Origin: Streptomyces cellostaticus
Lineage (GTDB): Bacteria; Actinomycetota; Actinomycetes; Streptomycetales; Streptomycetaceae
NCBI RefSeq assembly: GCF_001513965.1
Contig: NZ_KQ948028.1
Location: forward strand, 62,001-126,000
Reading direction: 5' to 3'
Length of the DNA stretch: 64,000 nucleotides
Made by a program: the position numbers and the translations under genes. Numbering within the stretch: position 1 is the stretch's first letter; each line of letters opens with the position of its first letter. This document shows, in pieces, positions 49,476 to 59,671 of the stretch. The notes below the pieces were generated by a model, which made no database searches, was not told the origin of the DNA, and saw only the letters and a program-made list of their open reading frames with translations.

Positions 49476-51080
49476 GTGACCTTGGACGTACGGCCTCAGC
49501 TGCTCGACGCGCTCTCCGAACTGCGCGACCGTGTCGCCGCCGCGCGCTTTCCGCTGCCCTTGGCAGGGGCTCCGCGCGCGCGTGCCAACCGCGACGAACT
49601 GCTCGCCCAGCTCGACGACTACCTGGTGCCCCGGCTGCGGGAGCCGGCAGCGCCGCTGCTGGCTGTCGTCGGCGGGTCCACCGGGGCCGGCAAGTCGACC
49701 CTCGTGAACTCCCTCGTGGGACGGCGGGTCAGCGAGGCGGGCGTGCTGCGTCCGACCACCCGTACACCGGTCCTGGTCTGCCATCCGGAAGACCATCACT
49801 GGTTCAGCGGCCTGCGCGTGCTGCCCGACCTGACCCGCGTGTGGGTCCCCCACCAGGACGTGGGCGACGATCTCCTGCTCTCCGGCGAGGACCCCGCGCG
49901 CGTACTGCGCGTCGAGACCGCCGACACCCTGCCGCGCGGGCTCGCCCTGCTCGACGCCCCCGACATCGACTCCCTCATCGCCGACAACCGTGTCCTGGCC
50001 GCCGAACTGATCTGTGCCGCCGACATCTGGGTCATGGTCACCACCGCGGCCCGCTACGCCGACGCCATCCCCTGGCACCTCCTGCGCACCGCCAAGGAGT
50101 ACGACGCCACCCTGGTGAGCGTCCTCGACCGCGTGCCCCACCAGGTCGTCTCGGAGGTCTCCCGGCAGTACGCAGCCCTGCTCACCAAGGCCGGACTCGG
50201 CGAGGTACCCCGCTTCACCGTGCCTGAGCTGCCCGAGTCGGCCTGGGGCGGCGGTCTGCTGCCCGCCAGCGCCGTGGCGGCCCTGCGGACCTGGCTCGTC
50301 CATCACGCCCAGGACTCGGCGGCCCGCCAGCAGGTCATGGCCCGCACGGCGCACGGCCTCCTCGACTCGCTGAAGTCACGCCTGCCCGAGCTGGCCAGCG
50401 CCGCCGCCGCCCAGTACGCGGCCGCGCTCCGGCTCACCTCCGCCATCGACAGCGCGTACGACAGCGAGTACGCGCGCGTGCGCAGCAGGCTGCAGTCCGG
50501 GGCCGTACTCGCCGGGGACGCCCTCAAGCGATGGCGGGCCTTCCCGCTCGACTGCACCGCGGGCGAACTGCTGGACGCGCTCGTGGAGAGTCTCGCCGCG
50601 CTGTTGCTGTGCTCCGTCACCGCGGCCGACGAGCGCGTCGACGAGGCCTGGCGGCGCGAGCCCGCCGCGGACGCTCCGGGGCTCGCCGACCGGGATCCCT
50701 CCCTGGAGAACGCCGAGCACCGCATCGGGCTCGCGGTGCGGCGCTGGCGGCGGGAGCTGGAGGAGTACGCCGAGGACGAAGTGAGGGAACTCGAGCGCAA
50801 CGGCGGCCCCGACTCCGATGCCGTCGCCGCCCTGGTCGCCACCGTGCTGCTGGGCGGGCGCCGGGCACGCACCGCGGGCGAGGGGCTCGCCCAGCGGATC
50901 GGCGCCCACGGCGCGCTGCGGCTGCGCGACCGGGCCGGACGCCTGCTGACCGACCACGTCGACCGCGTCATGCACCGCGAGCGCGAACGGCGCCTCGCCC
51001 CGCTCGATGCCCTGGACGTCCACGCCGACCCCCAGGCCGAAATCATCGCCGCGCTGTCCGTACTGCAGAAGGAGAGGTGA
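49476..51080 (+). CDS. dynA: dynamin-like GTPase, DynA-like
   Basis: A 534-residue P-loop GTPase of the dynamin/TRAFAC type. The P-loop is GGSTGAGKSTLVNSL near residue 65, the switch-I-like threonines are in LRPTTRTPV, DAPDID is the DxxG counterpart, and the base-recognition strand is VLDRVP rather than NKxD. A long alpha-helical C-terminal half follows. No clear membrane segment. Position next to a second GTPase and ssb matches, as I recall, the Streptomyces dynA-dynB-ssbB neighbourhood, where these proteins stabilise Z-rings in sporulation septa. GTG 49476 is preferred to ATG 49434 because the codons between are AT-rich and sit in a promoter-like patch. Confidence 0.75.
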   Translation: MTLDVRPQLLDALSELRDRVAAARFPLPLAGAPRARANRDELLAQLDDYLVPRLREPAAPLLAVVGGSTGAGKSTLVNSLVGRRVSEAGVLRPTTRTPVLVCHPEDHHWFSGLRVLPDLTRVWVPHQDVGDDLLLSGEDPARVLRVETADTLPRGLALLDAPDIDSLIADNRVLAAELICAADIWVMVTTAARYADAIPWHLLRTAKEYDATLVSVLDRVPHQVVSEVSRQYAALLTKAGLGEVPRFTVPELPESAWGGGLLPASAVAALRTWLVHHAQDSAARQQVMARTAHGLLDSLKSRLPELASAAAAQYAAALRLTSAIDSAYDSEYARVRSRLQSGAVLAGDALKRWRAFPLDCTAGELLDALVESLAALLLCSVTAADERVDEAWRREPAADAPGLADRDPSLENAEHRIGLAVRRWRRELEEYAEDEVRELERNGGPDSDAVAALVATVLLGGRRARTAGEGLAQRIGAHGALRLRDRAGRLLTDHVDRVMHRERERRLAPLDALDVHADPQAEIIAALSVLQKER

Positions 51081-51082
51081 CC

Positions 51083-53632
51083 GTGACCGCCGTCGCCGAC
51101 CACGACCACACGGACCACACCGATCACATGGATCACCTGAATCATCTGAACCACCGGAACCATCCGAACCCCATGGGACACAGCGAGCAGGGCGATGGCT
51201 CCAAGGCAGCGGAGCCCGGCTCTGCGGCCGGCAGGAACGGACGGCCCCGGGGTGAGAGCGAGGCCGGCGACCGTCACCGGCCGGTGAACGGCGGCTCCGG
51301 CGAGGGCGTTCCCGGAAGCGGCCCGTCCCCGGACCAGGCTGCCGAGGCCGGCACCGACACCCGGCCGGGGGGCCGGGACACGCGGACGGACGGCGGGCGG
51401 CACGCGCGCGTACCCGAGGAACGCGTGGACAGTCCGGACAAGGAGCGGCACGTGCGTGTGCCCAAGAAGCGCATGGACGGTCCGGACCAGGAGCGGCAGG
51501 CGCGCGTACCCAAGGAGCGCGCGGACAGCCCGGACCGCGAGCGCCGCGCACGCGTGGCGGCCCCCGACGCCGACGCGGCGAGCGGTTCACGCGCCCGCCC
51601 CAAAGACAGCGAGACGTCCGGGGACGGCGGAACGGCGAGGGGTAGCGGAACGCCGAGGGGTAACGGAACGGCGAGGGGCAACGGTAGGGCCGGGGGCAGC
51701 GGAAGGGGCGGGGATGCAGGAGGGGCCGGGGACGCGGGAAGGACCGGGGACGGGGGAAGGACCGGGGAGGCGGGAAGGGCCGGAGGCAGCGGAAGGGCCG
51801 GGGACACGGGAAGAGCCGGGGATGCGGGGAGGATCGGGGACGCGGGAAGGGCCGGCGACGGCGGAGCGGCCGTCCTCGGCCCGGACGCCGATCCCGACCT
51901 GGTCGAGGTCTGGGACGACGGGCTCATCGCCCGGCGCGTGACCGAGGGCACCGCGGCCGCCCTGGCCGCCGCGAGCGCCTCCGCCCTCGACAAGCCCATC
52001 CGCGGTCCCGGCAGCAGCCGCACACCCGCACGGCTGGCCTACGACGGCCCCCTCCGCTCCCGCCTGGACGCCCTGCGCGAACTCGTCGGCCTCTCCCGTA
52101 CCCGCCTGGACAGCAGCACCCTCTCCGAGGCGGGCCGCGTCCTGGACGAGGCGGCCGCCCGGCGCAAGCTCTCCGGGCAGCACACCGTCGTCGCCATCGC
52201 GGGCGCCACCGGCAGCGGAAAGTCGCAGCTGTTCAACGCGCTCGCCGGAGTGGCCATTTCGGAGACCGGCGTACGGCGCCCGACCACGGCGGCCCCGATC
52301 GCGTGCAGCTGGAGCGACGGCGCGGCGGGCCTGATCGACCGGCTCGGCATCCCCGGCCGACTGCGCCGCCGGCCGGTGCAGGGCCCGGAGGCCGAGGCGC
52401 AGCTGCGCGGGCTCGTCCTGGTCGACCTGCCCGACCACGACTCGGCGGCCGTGCAGCACCGCGAACAGGTCGACCGGATCCTGAAGCTGGTCGACGCGGT
52501 CATCTGGGTGGTCGACCCGGAGAAGTACGCCGACGCCATCCTCCACGAGCGCTATCTGCGGCCGATGGCCGGCCACGCGGAGGTCATGTTCATCGTCCTC
52601 AACCAGATCGACCGGCTGCCCGGGGAGGCCGCCGACCAGGTTCTGGACGATCTGCGCCGGCTGCTGGACGAGGACGGCGTGGCGCTCGGCGAGTACGGCG
52701 AACCGGGCGCCACCGTGCTCGCGCTCTCCGCGCTCACCGGCGAGGGCGTCGGTGAGCTGCGCGAGTCACTGGGCGACTTCGTGGCGGAGCGCGGCGCCCC
52801 GGCCCGCCGGGTCGCGGCCGACCTGGACGCCGCGGCGGACCGGCTGCGGCCCGTCTACGCCACCGGCCGGCGCGTCGGCCTCAGCGAGGAGGCACGGGAG
52901 GAGTTCGCCGCCCGGCTCGCGGATGCGGTGGGCGCCACCGCGGCCGGCGAGGCCGCCGAACGCGCCTGGCTGCGCAATGCCAACCGTGCCTGTGGCACTC
53001 CCTGGCTGCGGCTGTGGCGCTGGTACCAGGGCCGCGGCGAACACACGACCGGCCGGATCCCGGTACGCCCGCAGGCCGACGAGGAGGCCACGGCCCGCCA
53101 GCGGGTCGAGCAGGCGGTCCGTACGGTGTCCGACCGGGCCTCGGCCGGTCTGCCCACGCCGTGGGCGCAGGCGGTGCGCGAGGCGGCCGTACGCGGCTCC
53201 CAGGGGCTGTCCGAGGCGCTGGACGAGCTGGCGGCGCGGGCCGGGCTGCCCCCGGGCCGGCCGCCCCGGCCGGGGTGGTGGCCGGCCGCCGTGCTGGTCC
53301 AGGCGGCCATGACCCTGCTGCAGATGGTGGGCGGTGCGTGGCTGGCGGGCCAGATCGCCGGTGTCATGGCGCCCAACCTGGGGGTGCCGGTGCTGCTGAT
53401 GATGTGCGGGATCGTCGGCGGGCCGCTGGTGGAGTGGGGCTGCCGGATGGCGGCCCGGGGCCCGGCGCGGCGGTACGGCCTGGACGCCGAACGGCGACTG
53501 CGGGAGGCGGCCGCGGGCTGCGGCCGGGCCCGGGTGCTCGATCCACTGGCGGCGGAGCTGCTGCGGTATCGGGAGGTGCGGGAGCAGTACGGGCGAGTGG
53601 CGCGGACCGGAGCCGGGGCCGGGGTGGGGTAA
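51083..53632 (+). CDS. dynB: dynamin-like membrane GTPase, DynB-like, with long disordered N-terminus
   Basis: An 849-residue protein. Residues 1-30 are His-rich (DHTDHTDHMDH, then LNHLNHRNH). Residues 30-265 are low-complexity Arg/Gly/Asp/Pro, including repeats such as RVPEER-DSPD and AGDAGR. The GTPase begins near residue 370 with AGATGSGKSQLFNALAG, then RRPTTAAP, VDLPDHDS and NQID. Two hydrophobic helices near 735-785 (AAVLVQAAMTLLQMVGGAWL and LGVPVLLMMCGIVGG) would anchor it. GTG 51083 has GGAGAGG upstream, 2 bp after the dynA stop, so they form an operon. The His-rich, extended N-terminus is the odd part and may differ between species. Confidence 0.75.
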   Translation: MTAVADHDHTDHTDHMDHLNHLNHRNHPNPMGHSEQGDGSKAAEPGSAAGRNGRPRGESEAGDRHRPVNGGSGEGVPGSGPSPDQAAEAGTDTRPGGRDTRTDGGRHARVPEERVDSPDKERHVRVPKKRMDGPDQERQARVPKERADSPDRERRARVAAPDADAASGSRARPKDSETSGDGGTARGSGTPRGNGTARGNGRAGGSGRGGDAGGAGDAGRTGDGGRTGEAGRAGGSGRAGDTGRAGDAGRIGDAGRAGDGGAAVLGPDADPDLVEVWDDGLIARRVTEGTAAALAAASASALDKPIRGPGSSRTPARLAYDGPLRSRLDALRELVGLSRTRLDSSTLSEAGRVLDEAAARRKLSGQHTVVAIAGATGSGKSQLFNALAGVAISETGVRRPTTAAPIACSWSDGAAGLIDRLGIPGRLRRRPVQGPEAEAQLRGLVLVDLPDHDSAAVQHREQVDRILKLVDAVIWVVDPEKYADAILHERYLRPMAGHAEVMFIVLNQIDRLPGEAADQVLDDLRRLLDEDGVALGEYGEPGATVLALSALTGEGVGELRESLGDFVAERGAPARRVAADLDAAADRLRPVYATGRRVGLSEEAREEFAARLADAVGATAAGEAAERAWLRNANRACGTPWLRLWRWYQGRGEHTTGRIPVRPQADEEATARQRVEQAVRTVSDRASAGLPTPWAQAVREAAVRGSQGLSEALDELAARAGLPPGRPPRPGWWPAAVLVQAAMTLLQMVGGAWLAGQIAGVMAPNLGVPVLLMMCGIVGGPLVEWGCRMAARGPARRYGLDAERRLREAAAGCGRARVLDPLAAELLRYREVREQYGRVARTGAGAGVG
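51690..51870 (+). repeat. degenerate in-frame repeat in the dynB-like linker
   Basis: Purine-rich 15-18-bp units built on GCCGGGGACGCGGGAAGG recur about ten times and code for AGDAGR/GDGGRT-type peptides. Slippage-prone, probably variable in length between strains. Confidence 0.7.
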
Positions 53633-53709
53633 GGCAGGCCGGGGGGGAGAGAGAGGCAGGCCGGGGGGAGAGAGGCAGAGCAGGGGTGGGTGGGTGAGGG
53701 GATCGGGGG

Positions 53710-53743
53710 ACGCGGGTCACTCATTGACGCGGGTCACTCATTG
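53710..53743 (+). repeat. 17-bp perfect tandem duplication
   Basis: ACGCGGGTCACTCATTG occurs twice in immediate succession (53710-53726, 53727-53743) in the 301-bp gap between dynB-like and ssb genes. No gene is seen in the gap. Confidence 0.85.
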
Positions 53744-53754
53744 GGGTGGCGGGG

Positions 53755-53781
53755 TTTTCCACAGGTGGGTGGTCGTCCACA
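53755..53781 (+). promoter_or_regulatory. two DnaA-box-like 9-mers upstream of ssb
   Basis: TTTTCCACA (53755-53763) and TCGTCCACA (53773-53781) each differ by one base from the Streptomyces DnaA box TTGTCCACA, lie in the same orientation and are 9 bp apart. They may link ssb expression to DnaA, or be chance. Confidence 0.35.
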
Positions 53782-53933
53782 GCGCTCAGCGGGCCCGGCC
53801 CGGCGGAGGCAGTCTGGTTCCACGGCGCAGACGGGATGTGTGCGCCGGGCACGGCAGATGCAGCCGTACGGGAGGGGCCCGTACGCGTGTCCGCCCGGCT
53901 GCAAGGGGCGGCCGGGCATGGGAGGGGTTCGCG

Positions 53934-54404
53934 ATGAACGAGACCGTGGTCTGTGTGGTGGGCAACGTGGCGACGCCGCCGGTGTACCGGGAGGTGGCGG
54001 CGGGGCCGACGGCACGGTTCCGGCTGGCGGTGACCTCGCGCTACTGGGACCGGGAGAAGAGCGCCTGGACGGACGGGCACACCAACTTCTTCACGGTGTG
54101 GGCCAACCGCCAGCTCGCCGTCAACGTGGCGGCGTCGGTGGAGGTGGGGCAGCCCGTGGTCGTGCAGGGCCGGCTGAAGGTGCGCACGGAGCTGCGTGAG
54201 GGGCAGCAGAGCCGGGCGTCGGCCGACATCGACGCGGTGGCCATCGGCCACGACCTGGCGCGGGGCACGGCCTCCTTCCGCCGGGCGGCGAAGCCGGAGG
54301 CACCGGCGGCGGTACGGCCGGAACCGAACTGGGAGACACCGCCCGCCGGTGCCCCGGACAGCGACCCGGCGCAACACCAGGCGGAACCGGCGGCAGTGAC
54401 GTGA
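53934..54404 (+). CDS. ssbB: single-stranded DNA-binding protein (second SSB)
   Basis: A 156-residue OB-fold SSB. The core runs from NETVVCVVGNVATPPVYREV through FRLAVTSRYWDREKSAWTDG, TNFFTVWANRQLAVNVAASV, GQPVVVQGRLKVRTEL and SADIDAVAIGHDL. The C-terminal tail is Pro/Ala/Glu-rich and ends without the acidic DDDIPF-type tip of the main replication SSB, which marks it as the paralogous SsbB type. ATG 53934 has GGGAGGGG upstream. Its place after the dynamin-like pair fits a role in sporulation-time chromosome segregation, as described for SsbB. Confidence 0.85.
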   Translation: MNETVVCVVGNVATPPVYREVAAGPTARFRLAVTSRYWDREKSAWTDGHTNFFTVWANRQLAVNVAASVEVGQPVVVQGRLKVRTELREGQQSRASADIDAVAIGHDLARGTASFRRAAKPEAPAAVRPEPNWETPPAGAPDSDPAQHQAEPAAVT

Positions 54405-54685
54405 CGTCAGAGGCGTGATGCAACCGATCTGCGATCTGCGGCTTGTCGACGCATGCGGTCCGACCATCCCCAACACCCCGGCCGAGTCGGTGGATTTGTC
54501 GATAAGCGCAGCTCGCATCCGGTCCCGGCGATAACGATTCCGGATCGGATCGGCCATCAGACGATATGACCGACCGAGCGAGGTCCGTGTGATCCATAAG
54601 ATGCCGGGCGTGCCCCTCGGGGCTGCCGATTCTGCTGGTGGGACCGTCCCCCACGTCCAACGGGTCCTGCTCGAAGGGGAATTCT

Positions 54686-56095
54686 GTGCTTGCTGCGTTC
54701 TCTGGGTTTCCTCGGTCCGTCACAGCGGCCCGGCTCGGCGCTGTGACGCTGGTCTCCGGCCTGGTGGCAGCGGGTGCGCTGTCCGGCGCCGGTACGGCCG
54801 TGGCCGAGGAGAGACCGCAGACCGAGGGCGGCGCGACGGCCACGATCAACGGCCTGAAGACCTATGGCGAGGCCGTGATCCACGAGGACGGCGGCGACCA
54901 GCGGGTGGCCGCGGGCCTGTTCGAGATGTCCGTGGACGGCGGCGGCACCCTGCAGACGTACTGCGTCGACATCCACAACCCCACCCAGCGTGACGCCCGC
55001 TACCACGAGACGTCATGGAGCGGCACCTCGCTGGGCACCGACAAGGACGCCGGCCGGATCCGCTGGATCCTGCAGAACTCCTACCCCCAGGTCAACGACC
55101 TCGCCGCGCTCGCCCGGCAGGCGGGCGTGCACGGCCTGACCGAGCAGGACGCGGCGGCCGGCACGCAGGTGGCCATCTGGCGCTACTCGGACGGTGTGAA
55201 GGTCGACGCCGTGGATCCGCAGGCCGAGAAGCTCGCCGACTACCTGGAGAAGAGCGCCCGCAACAGCGCCGAGCCGCAGGCCTCGCTGACCCTGGACCCG
55301 CCCGAGGTCTCCGGCCGCCCCGGTGATCTGCTCGGGCCGGTGACCGTGCACACCAACGCCGGCGGCGTCACGGTGGTTCCTCCCGCGGACGCGGCCACCA
55401 GCGGGGTGCGGATCATCGACAAGACCGGCAAGGTGATCACCTCGGCGGAGGACGGCAGCCGGCTGTACTTCGACATCCCGGAGGCCGCCGCGGACGGCTC
55501 GGCCCAGCTGACCGTGCAGGCGTCGACCACCGTGCCGGTGGGCCGGGCCTTCGCCTCCGACAGCCGCAGCCAGACCCAGATCCTGGCCGGCTCCAGCGAG
55601 TCGACGGTCTCGGCGACCGCGGGCGCCACCTGGGCGGCCAAGGGTGCCATACCGGCGGTGTCGGCCCGGAAGAACTGCGCCAAGGGGGGCGTGGACGTCA
55701 CCGCGGCCAACAAGGGCGACCAGCCCTTCACCTTCCAGCTGACGGGGGTCGAGCACACCATCCCCGCCGGGGCCTCCCGCACGGTGACCGTCCCGCTCCA
55801 GGAGGACCAGGCCTACGACTTCACGATCACCGGCCCGAACGGCTTCAGCCGGCGCTTCACGGGCGTCTTCGACTGCAAGACCCAGGGCGCGCTCACCACG
55901 AAATCCACCCAGACCCTCAGCGAGCCCAGCCCCGCCACGGTGGGCGGAAGTCCCACCACGACCGACACCGACCTCGCCTCCACGGGTGGCTCCGCGATCA
56001 CGCCGATGATCGCGGGAGTGGCCATCGGGCTGGTGGTGATCGGGGGTGCGGTGCTGGTGGTACTGCGCCGCAAGGAAGCGCACGAGGGCGACTGA
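54686..56095 (+). CDS. thioester-domain (TQXA) surface protein with LASTG sorting signal
   Basis: A 469-residue wall protein. A signal peptide to about residue 40 is followed by a thioester domain in which Cys93 (TYCVDI) and Gln161 (GTQVAIW, the TQXA motif) would form an internal Cys-Gln thioester able to bond covalently to a surface. Beta-rich, Ig-like segments follow. The C-terminus is LASTG, then a hydrophobic helix (MIAGVAIGLVVIGGAVLVVL) and RRKEAHEGD, a textbook class E sortase signal. GTG 54686 has AAGGGGA upstream; earlier in-frame starts precede no leader. Such proteins act as adhesins in other Gram-positives. Confidence 0.87.
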   Translation: MLAAFSGFPRSVTAARLGAVTLVSGLVAAGALSGAGTAVAEERPQTEGGATATINGLKTYGEAVIHEDGGDQRVAAGLFEMSVDGGGTLQTYCVDIHNPTQRDARYHETSWSGTSLGTDKDAGRIRWILQNSYPQVNDLAALARQAGVHGLTEQDAAAGTQVAIWRYSDGVKVDAVDPQAEKLADYLEKSARNSAEPQASLTLDPPEVSGRPGDLLGPVTVHTNAGGVTVVPPADAATSGVRIIDKTGKVITSAEDGSRLYFDIPEAAADGSAQLTVQASTTVPVGRAFASDSRSQTQILAGSSESTVSATAGATWAAKGAIPAVSARKNCAKGGVDVTAANKGDQPFTFQLTGVEHTIPAGASRTVTVPLQEDQAYDFTITGPNGFSRRFTGVFDCKTQGALTTKSTQTLSEPSPATVGGSPTTTDTDLASTGGSAITPMIAGVAIGLVVIGGAVLVVLRRKEAHEGD

Positions 56096-56118
56096 CGGAA
56101 CGGGGACGATGCCGCGGC

Positions 56119-56538
56119 TCAACGACGACGGACCGCGTGGCCGCTGTGTCCGCCTTCTCGTTTCACGGAGGCGATCACGGAGGAAACGAGGGCGGTCACG
56201 GCGAGGCTCCCCATCATGACCAACCCCACGCCGACTACGAAGAGGCCGCTGGAGTCGTCCGACCAGTCGTCATAGGCGGCAACGGTGAGGCCGGCCGTGG
56301 TGCCGAGCACAGCGCCTGCGGCGAAGCGGTGGGCTGCCGCCCAGCACACCGGTACCAGCAAGGTCAGCACCAGCCCGATCACCTGCCACGCCTCGTAGGG
56401 GCCGGTCGTCGTGCCATCGGGTTGCACGTCACGATGCTGGTCCCAGCCCAGCCAGGCAGCCCACGTCGCGAGCGACACCCCAGCCAGCACGAGGATCGAC
56501 AGCAGCTGGGGAACGGGTTTCAGAAGTCCTCGACGCAT
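56119..56538 (-). CDS. small integral membrane protein, unknown
   Basis: About 139 residues with four hydrophobic segments: LLSILVLAGVSLATWAAWLG, VIGLVLTLLVPVCWAA, AAGAVLGTTAGLTVAAY and a last one around GVGLVMMGSLAVTALV. An Asp/Ser loop (DDWSDDSSG) separates helices 3 and 4, and the C-terminus is basic. ATG 56538 (MRRGLLKPVP) is preferred over an upstream start that adds no hydrophobic sequence. Convergent with the surface protein gene, 23 bp apart. No known family recognised. Confidence 0.6.
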   Translation of the reverse strand: MRRGLLKPVPQLLSILVLAGVSLATWAAWLGWDQHRDVQPDGTTTGPYEAWQVIGLVLTLLVPVCWAAAHRFAAGAVLGTTAGLTVAAYDDWSDDSSGLFVVGVGLVMMGSLAVTALVSSVIASVKREGGHSGHAVRRR

Positions 56539-56786
56539 GCCCCAAGCGTTTCCGCTCGCCCCGGCACCGACCAGAGCGCAAGTACTCAGCTCCACCCGAG
56601 TACATCGGCACGTAACGCTGTCGCTTTTCGGTCAGCATGTCTTAAAGGCGAGAGGCCTGGGAATTTCGTTGACTTGAGTGGCCGATGTGAATCAGGCTCA
56701 CTCGGTCGGCGGAAAGATCACCAGCCGACAGCGCGCACGGCACTGACCGGCCGGGTGCGCTCCACTGTGGAGGGGGAAGTTCAGCC

Positions 56787-57236
56787 ATGCGCAAGACCAC
56801 AGCCAGACTGGCGCTCATCGGTGTGGCAGCGGCGACGCTGTCGATGGTTCCGCTGGCCGGTACGTCGTACGCCGCCGGCTGTGCCGGCGCCGGGTGTGAC
56901 AACAAGGGCCCGGCCACCTACAAGTGCGACGACAGCAGCTCCACGAAGCGGACGGTGGGCAGCAACGGCCGCGTGGCGGAACTGCGCTGGTCGGCCGACT
57001 GTCTGGCCGGCTGGGTGCGGATCAAGAACAACGCGGACCCGGACATCTACGACTCCACCGCGACCATCGAGAAGTGGAGCCTCGACGGCAGGCTGCTGAA
57101 GTCCCTGTCCGTGAGGACGCCCGGCTACGGCAAGACCGACTGGTCGAACATGCTCGGCGGTGGGGAGTTCAAGTACCGCGTGTGCGTCCGCTTCGACAGC
57201 GACCTGTACCCGCTGGAGTGCAGCAGCAAGTGGTAG
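56787..57236 (+). CDS. secreted YjfA-like (DUF2690) protein
   Basis: A 149-residue exported protein. Signal peptide MRKTTARLALIGVAAATLSM.. ends near SYAAG. The mature part has six cysteines (CAGAGCDN, YKCDDS, SADCLAGWVRI, VCVRF, LECSS). The order C...C...VGSNGRVAELRWSADCLAGW fits the DUF2690/YjfA fold, a small beta-protein of unknown role common in Streptomyces secretomes. GGAGGGGGAAG lies upstream. A terminator follows. Confidence 0.72.
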   Translation: MRKTTARLALIGVAAATLSMVPLAGTSYAAGCAGAGCDNKGPATYKCDDSSSTKRTVGSNGRVAELRWSADCLAGWVRIKNNADPDIYDSTATIEKWSLDGRLLKSLSVRTPGYGKTDWSNMLGGGEFKYRVCVRFDSDLYPLECSSKW

Positions 57237-57308
57237 TGCCCCCGCGATGCCGGCCCGCCACATGACCGGCTGACCGGGACACGTTCGGCCCCACCGGTCC
57301 TTCCTTGC

Positions 57309-57344
57309 GGCCCGTATCCGTTTGCCACGGCTCGGATACGGGCC
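57309..57344 (+). terminator. terminator after the YjfA-like gene
   Basis: A perfect 12-bp stem (GGCCCGTATCCG and complement) with a 12-nt loop. The rest of the 350-bp gap before ettA has no gene that I can support. Confidence 0.65.
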
Positions 57345-57586
57345 CGCTTGCTCAGGCCAAGGCCGTTGGTGGCCGATCGGTTACCCCCGCTCCGGGCCGT
57401 CCCTGGGCCGTCCGAGGTCCCGAGGCCGACCGACGGCGACTGACAGTGACCGACCAGCCACCCCGGCGGCAGTGAAACCGCAGGTCAGGGCTTCCGGGTC
57501 AAACGGGTTTCCGTCCGGGGCTGGCCGTCAGGCAAGATGGGGTGTATCTGCCCACTGCCAGATTTCAAGCTGCCGGACGGTTTCTC

Positions 57587-59251
<1,665 letters not shown>

Positions 59252-59257
59252 TCGATC

Positions 59258-59671
59258 TTGCGGCACATCTACCACTGCCCGCTGCGCTGGTCGGACATGG
59301 ACGCGTACGGCCACGTCAACAACGCGATCTTCCTCCGCTATCTGGAGGAGGCGCGGATCGACTTCTTCTCCCTGAGGGGCAAGGAGTCCAAGCAGGGGTC
59401 CGTGGTGGCGCGCCATGAGATCGACTACCGGCGCCAGCTCGCCCACCGGCCCACGCCTGTGGCCATCGAGCTGTGGGTCACGGAGGTCAAGGCCGCGTCC
59501 TTCACCGTCTCCTACGAGGTGAAGGACGCGGACGTGGTCTACGTACAGGCGTCCACCGTGGTCGTCCTGTTCGACTTCGAGACGCAGCGTCCGCGCCGGG
59601 TCACCGCCGACGAGCGGGAGTTCCTCCAGAAGTACCGGGACGACGCCGACGAGGAGGCCGTCGCCGCATGA
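59258..59671 (+). CDS. acyl-CoA thioesterase (hotdog fold, 4HBT type)
   Basis: A 137-residue single-hotdog thioesterase. The 4-hydroxybenzoyl-CoA-thioesterase signature is clear: RWSDMDAYGHVNNAIFLRYL near residues 10-29 (catalytic Asp and HVNN), then ARIDFF. VVARHEIDYRRQL and the V-Y-x-Q-A-STVVVLFDFE strand follow. TTG 59258, six bases after the ettA stop, suggests cotranscription. The next gene starts in its stop codon (ATGA). It would release fatty acid or aromatic acid from CoA. Confidence 0.88.
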   Translation: MRHIYHCPLRWSDMDAYGHVNNAIFLRYLEEARIDFFSLRGKESKQGSVVARHEIDYRRQLAHRPTPVAIELWVTEVKAASFTVSYEVKDADVVYVQASTVVVLFDFETQRPRRVTADEREFLQKYRDDADEEAVAA

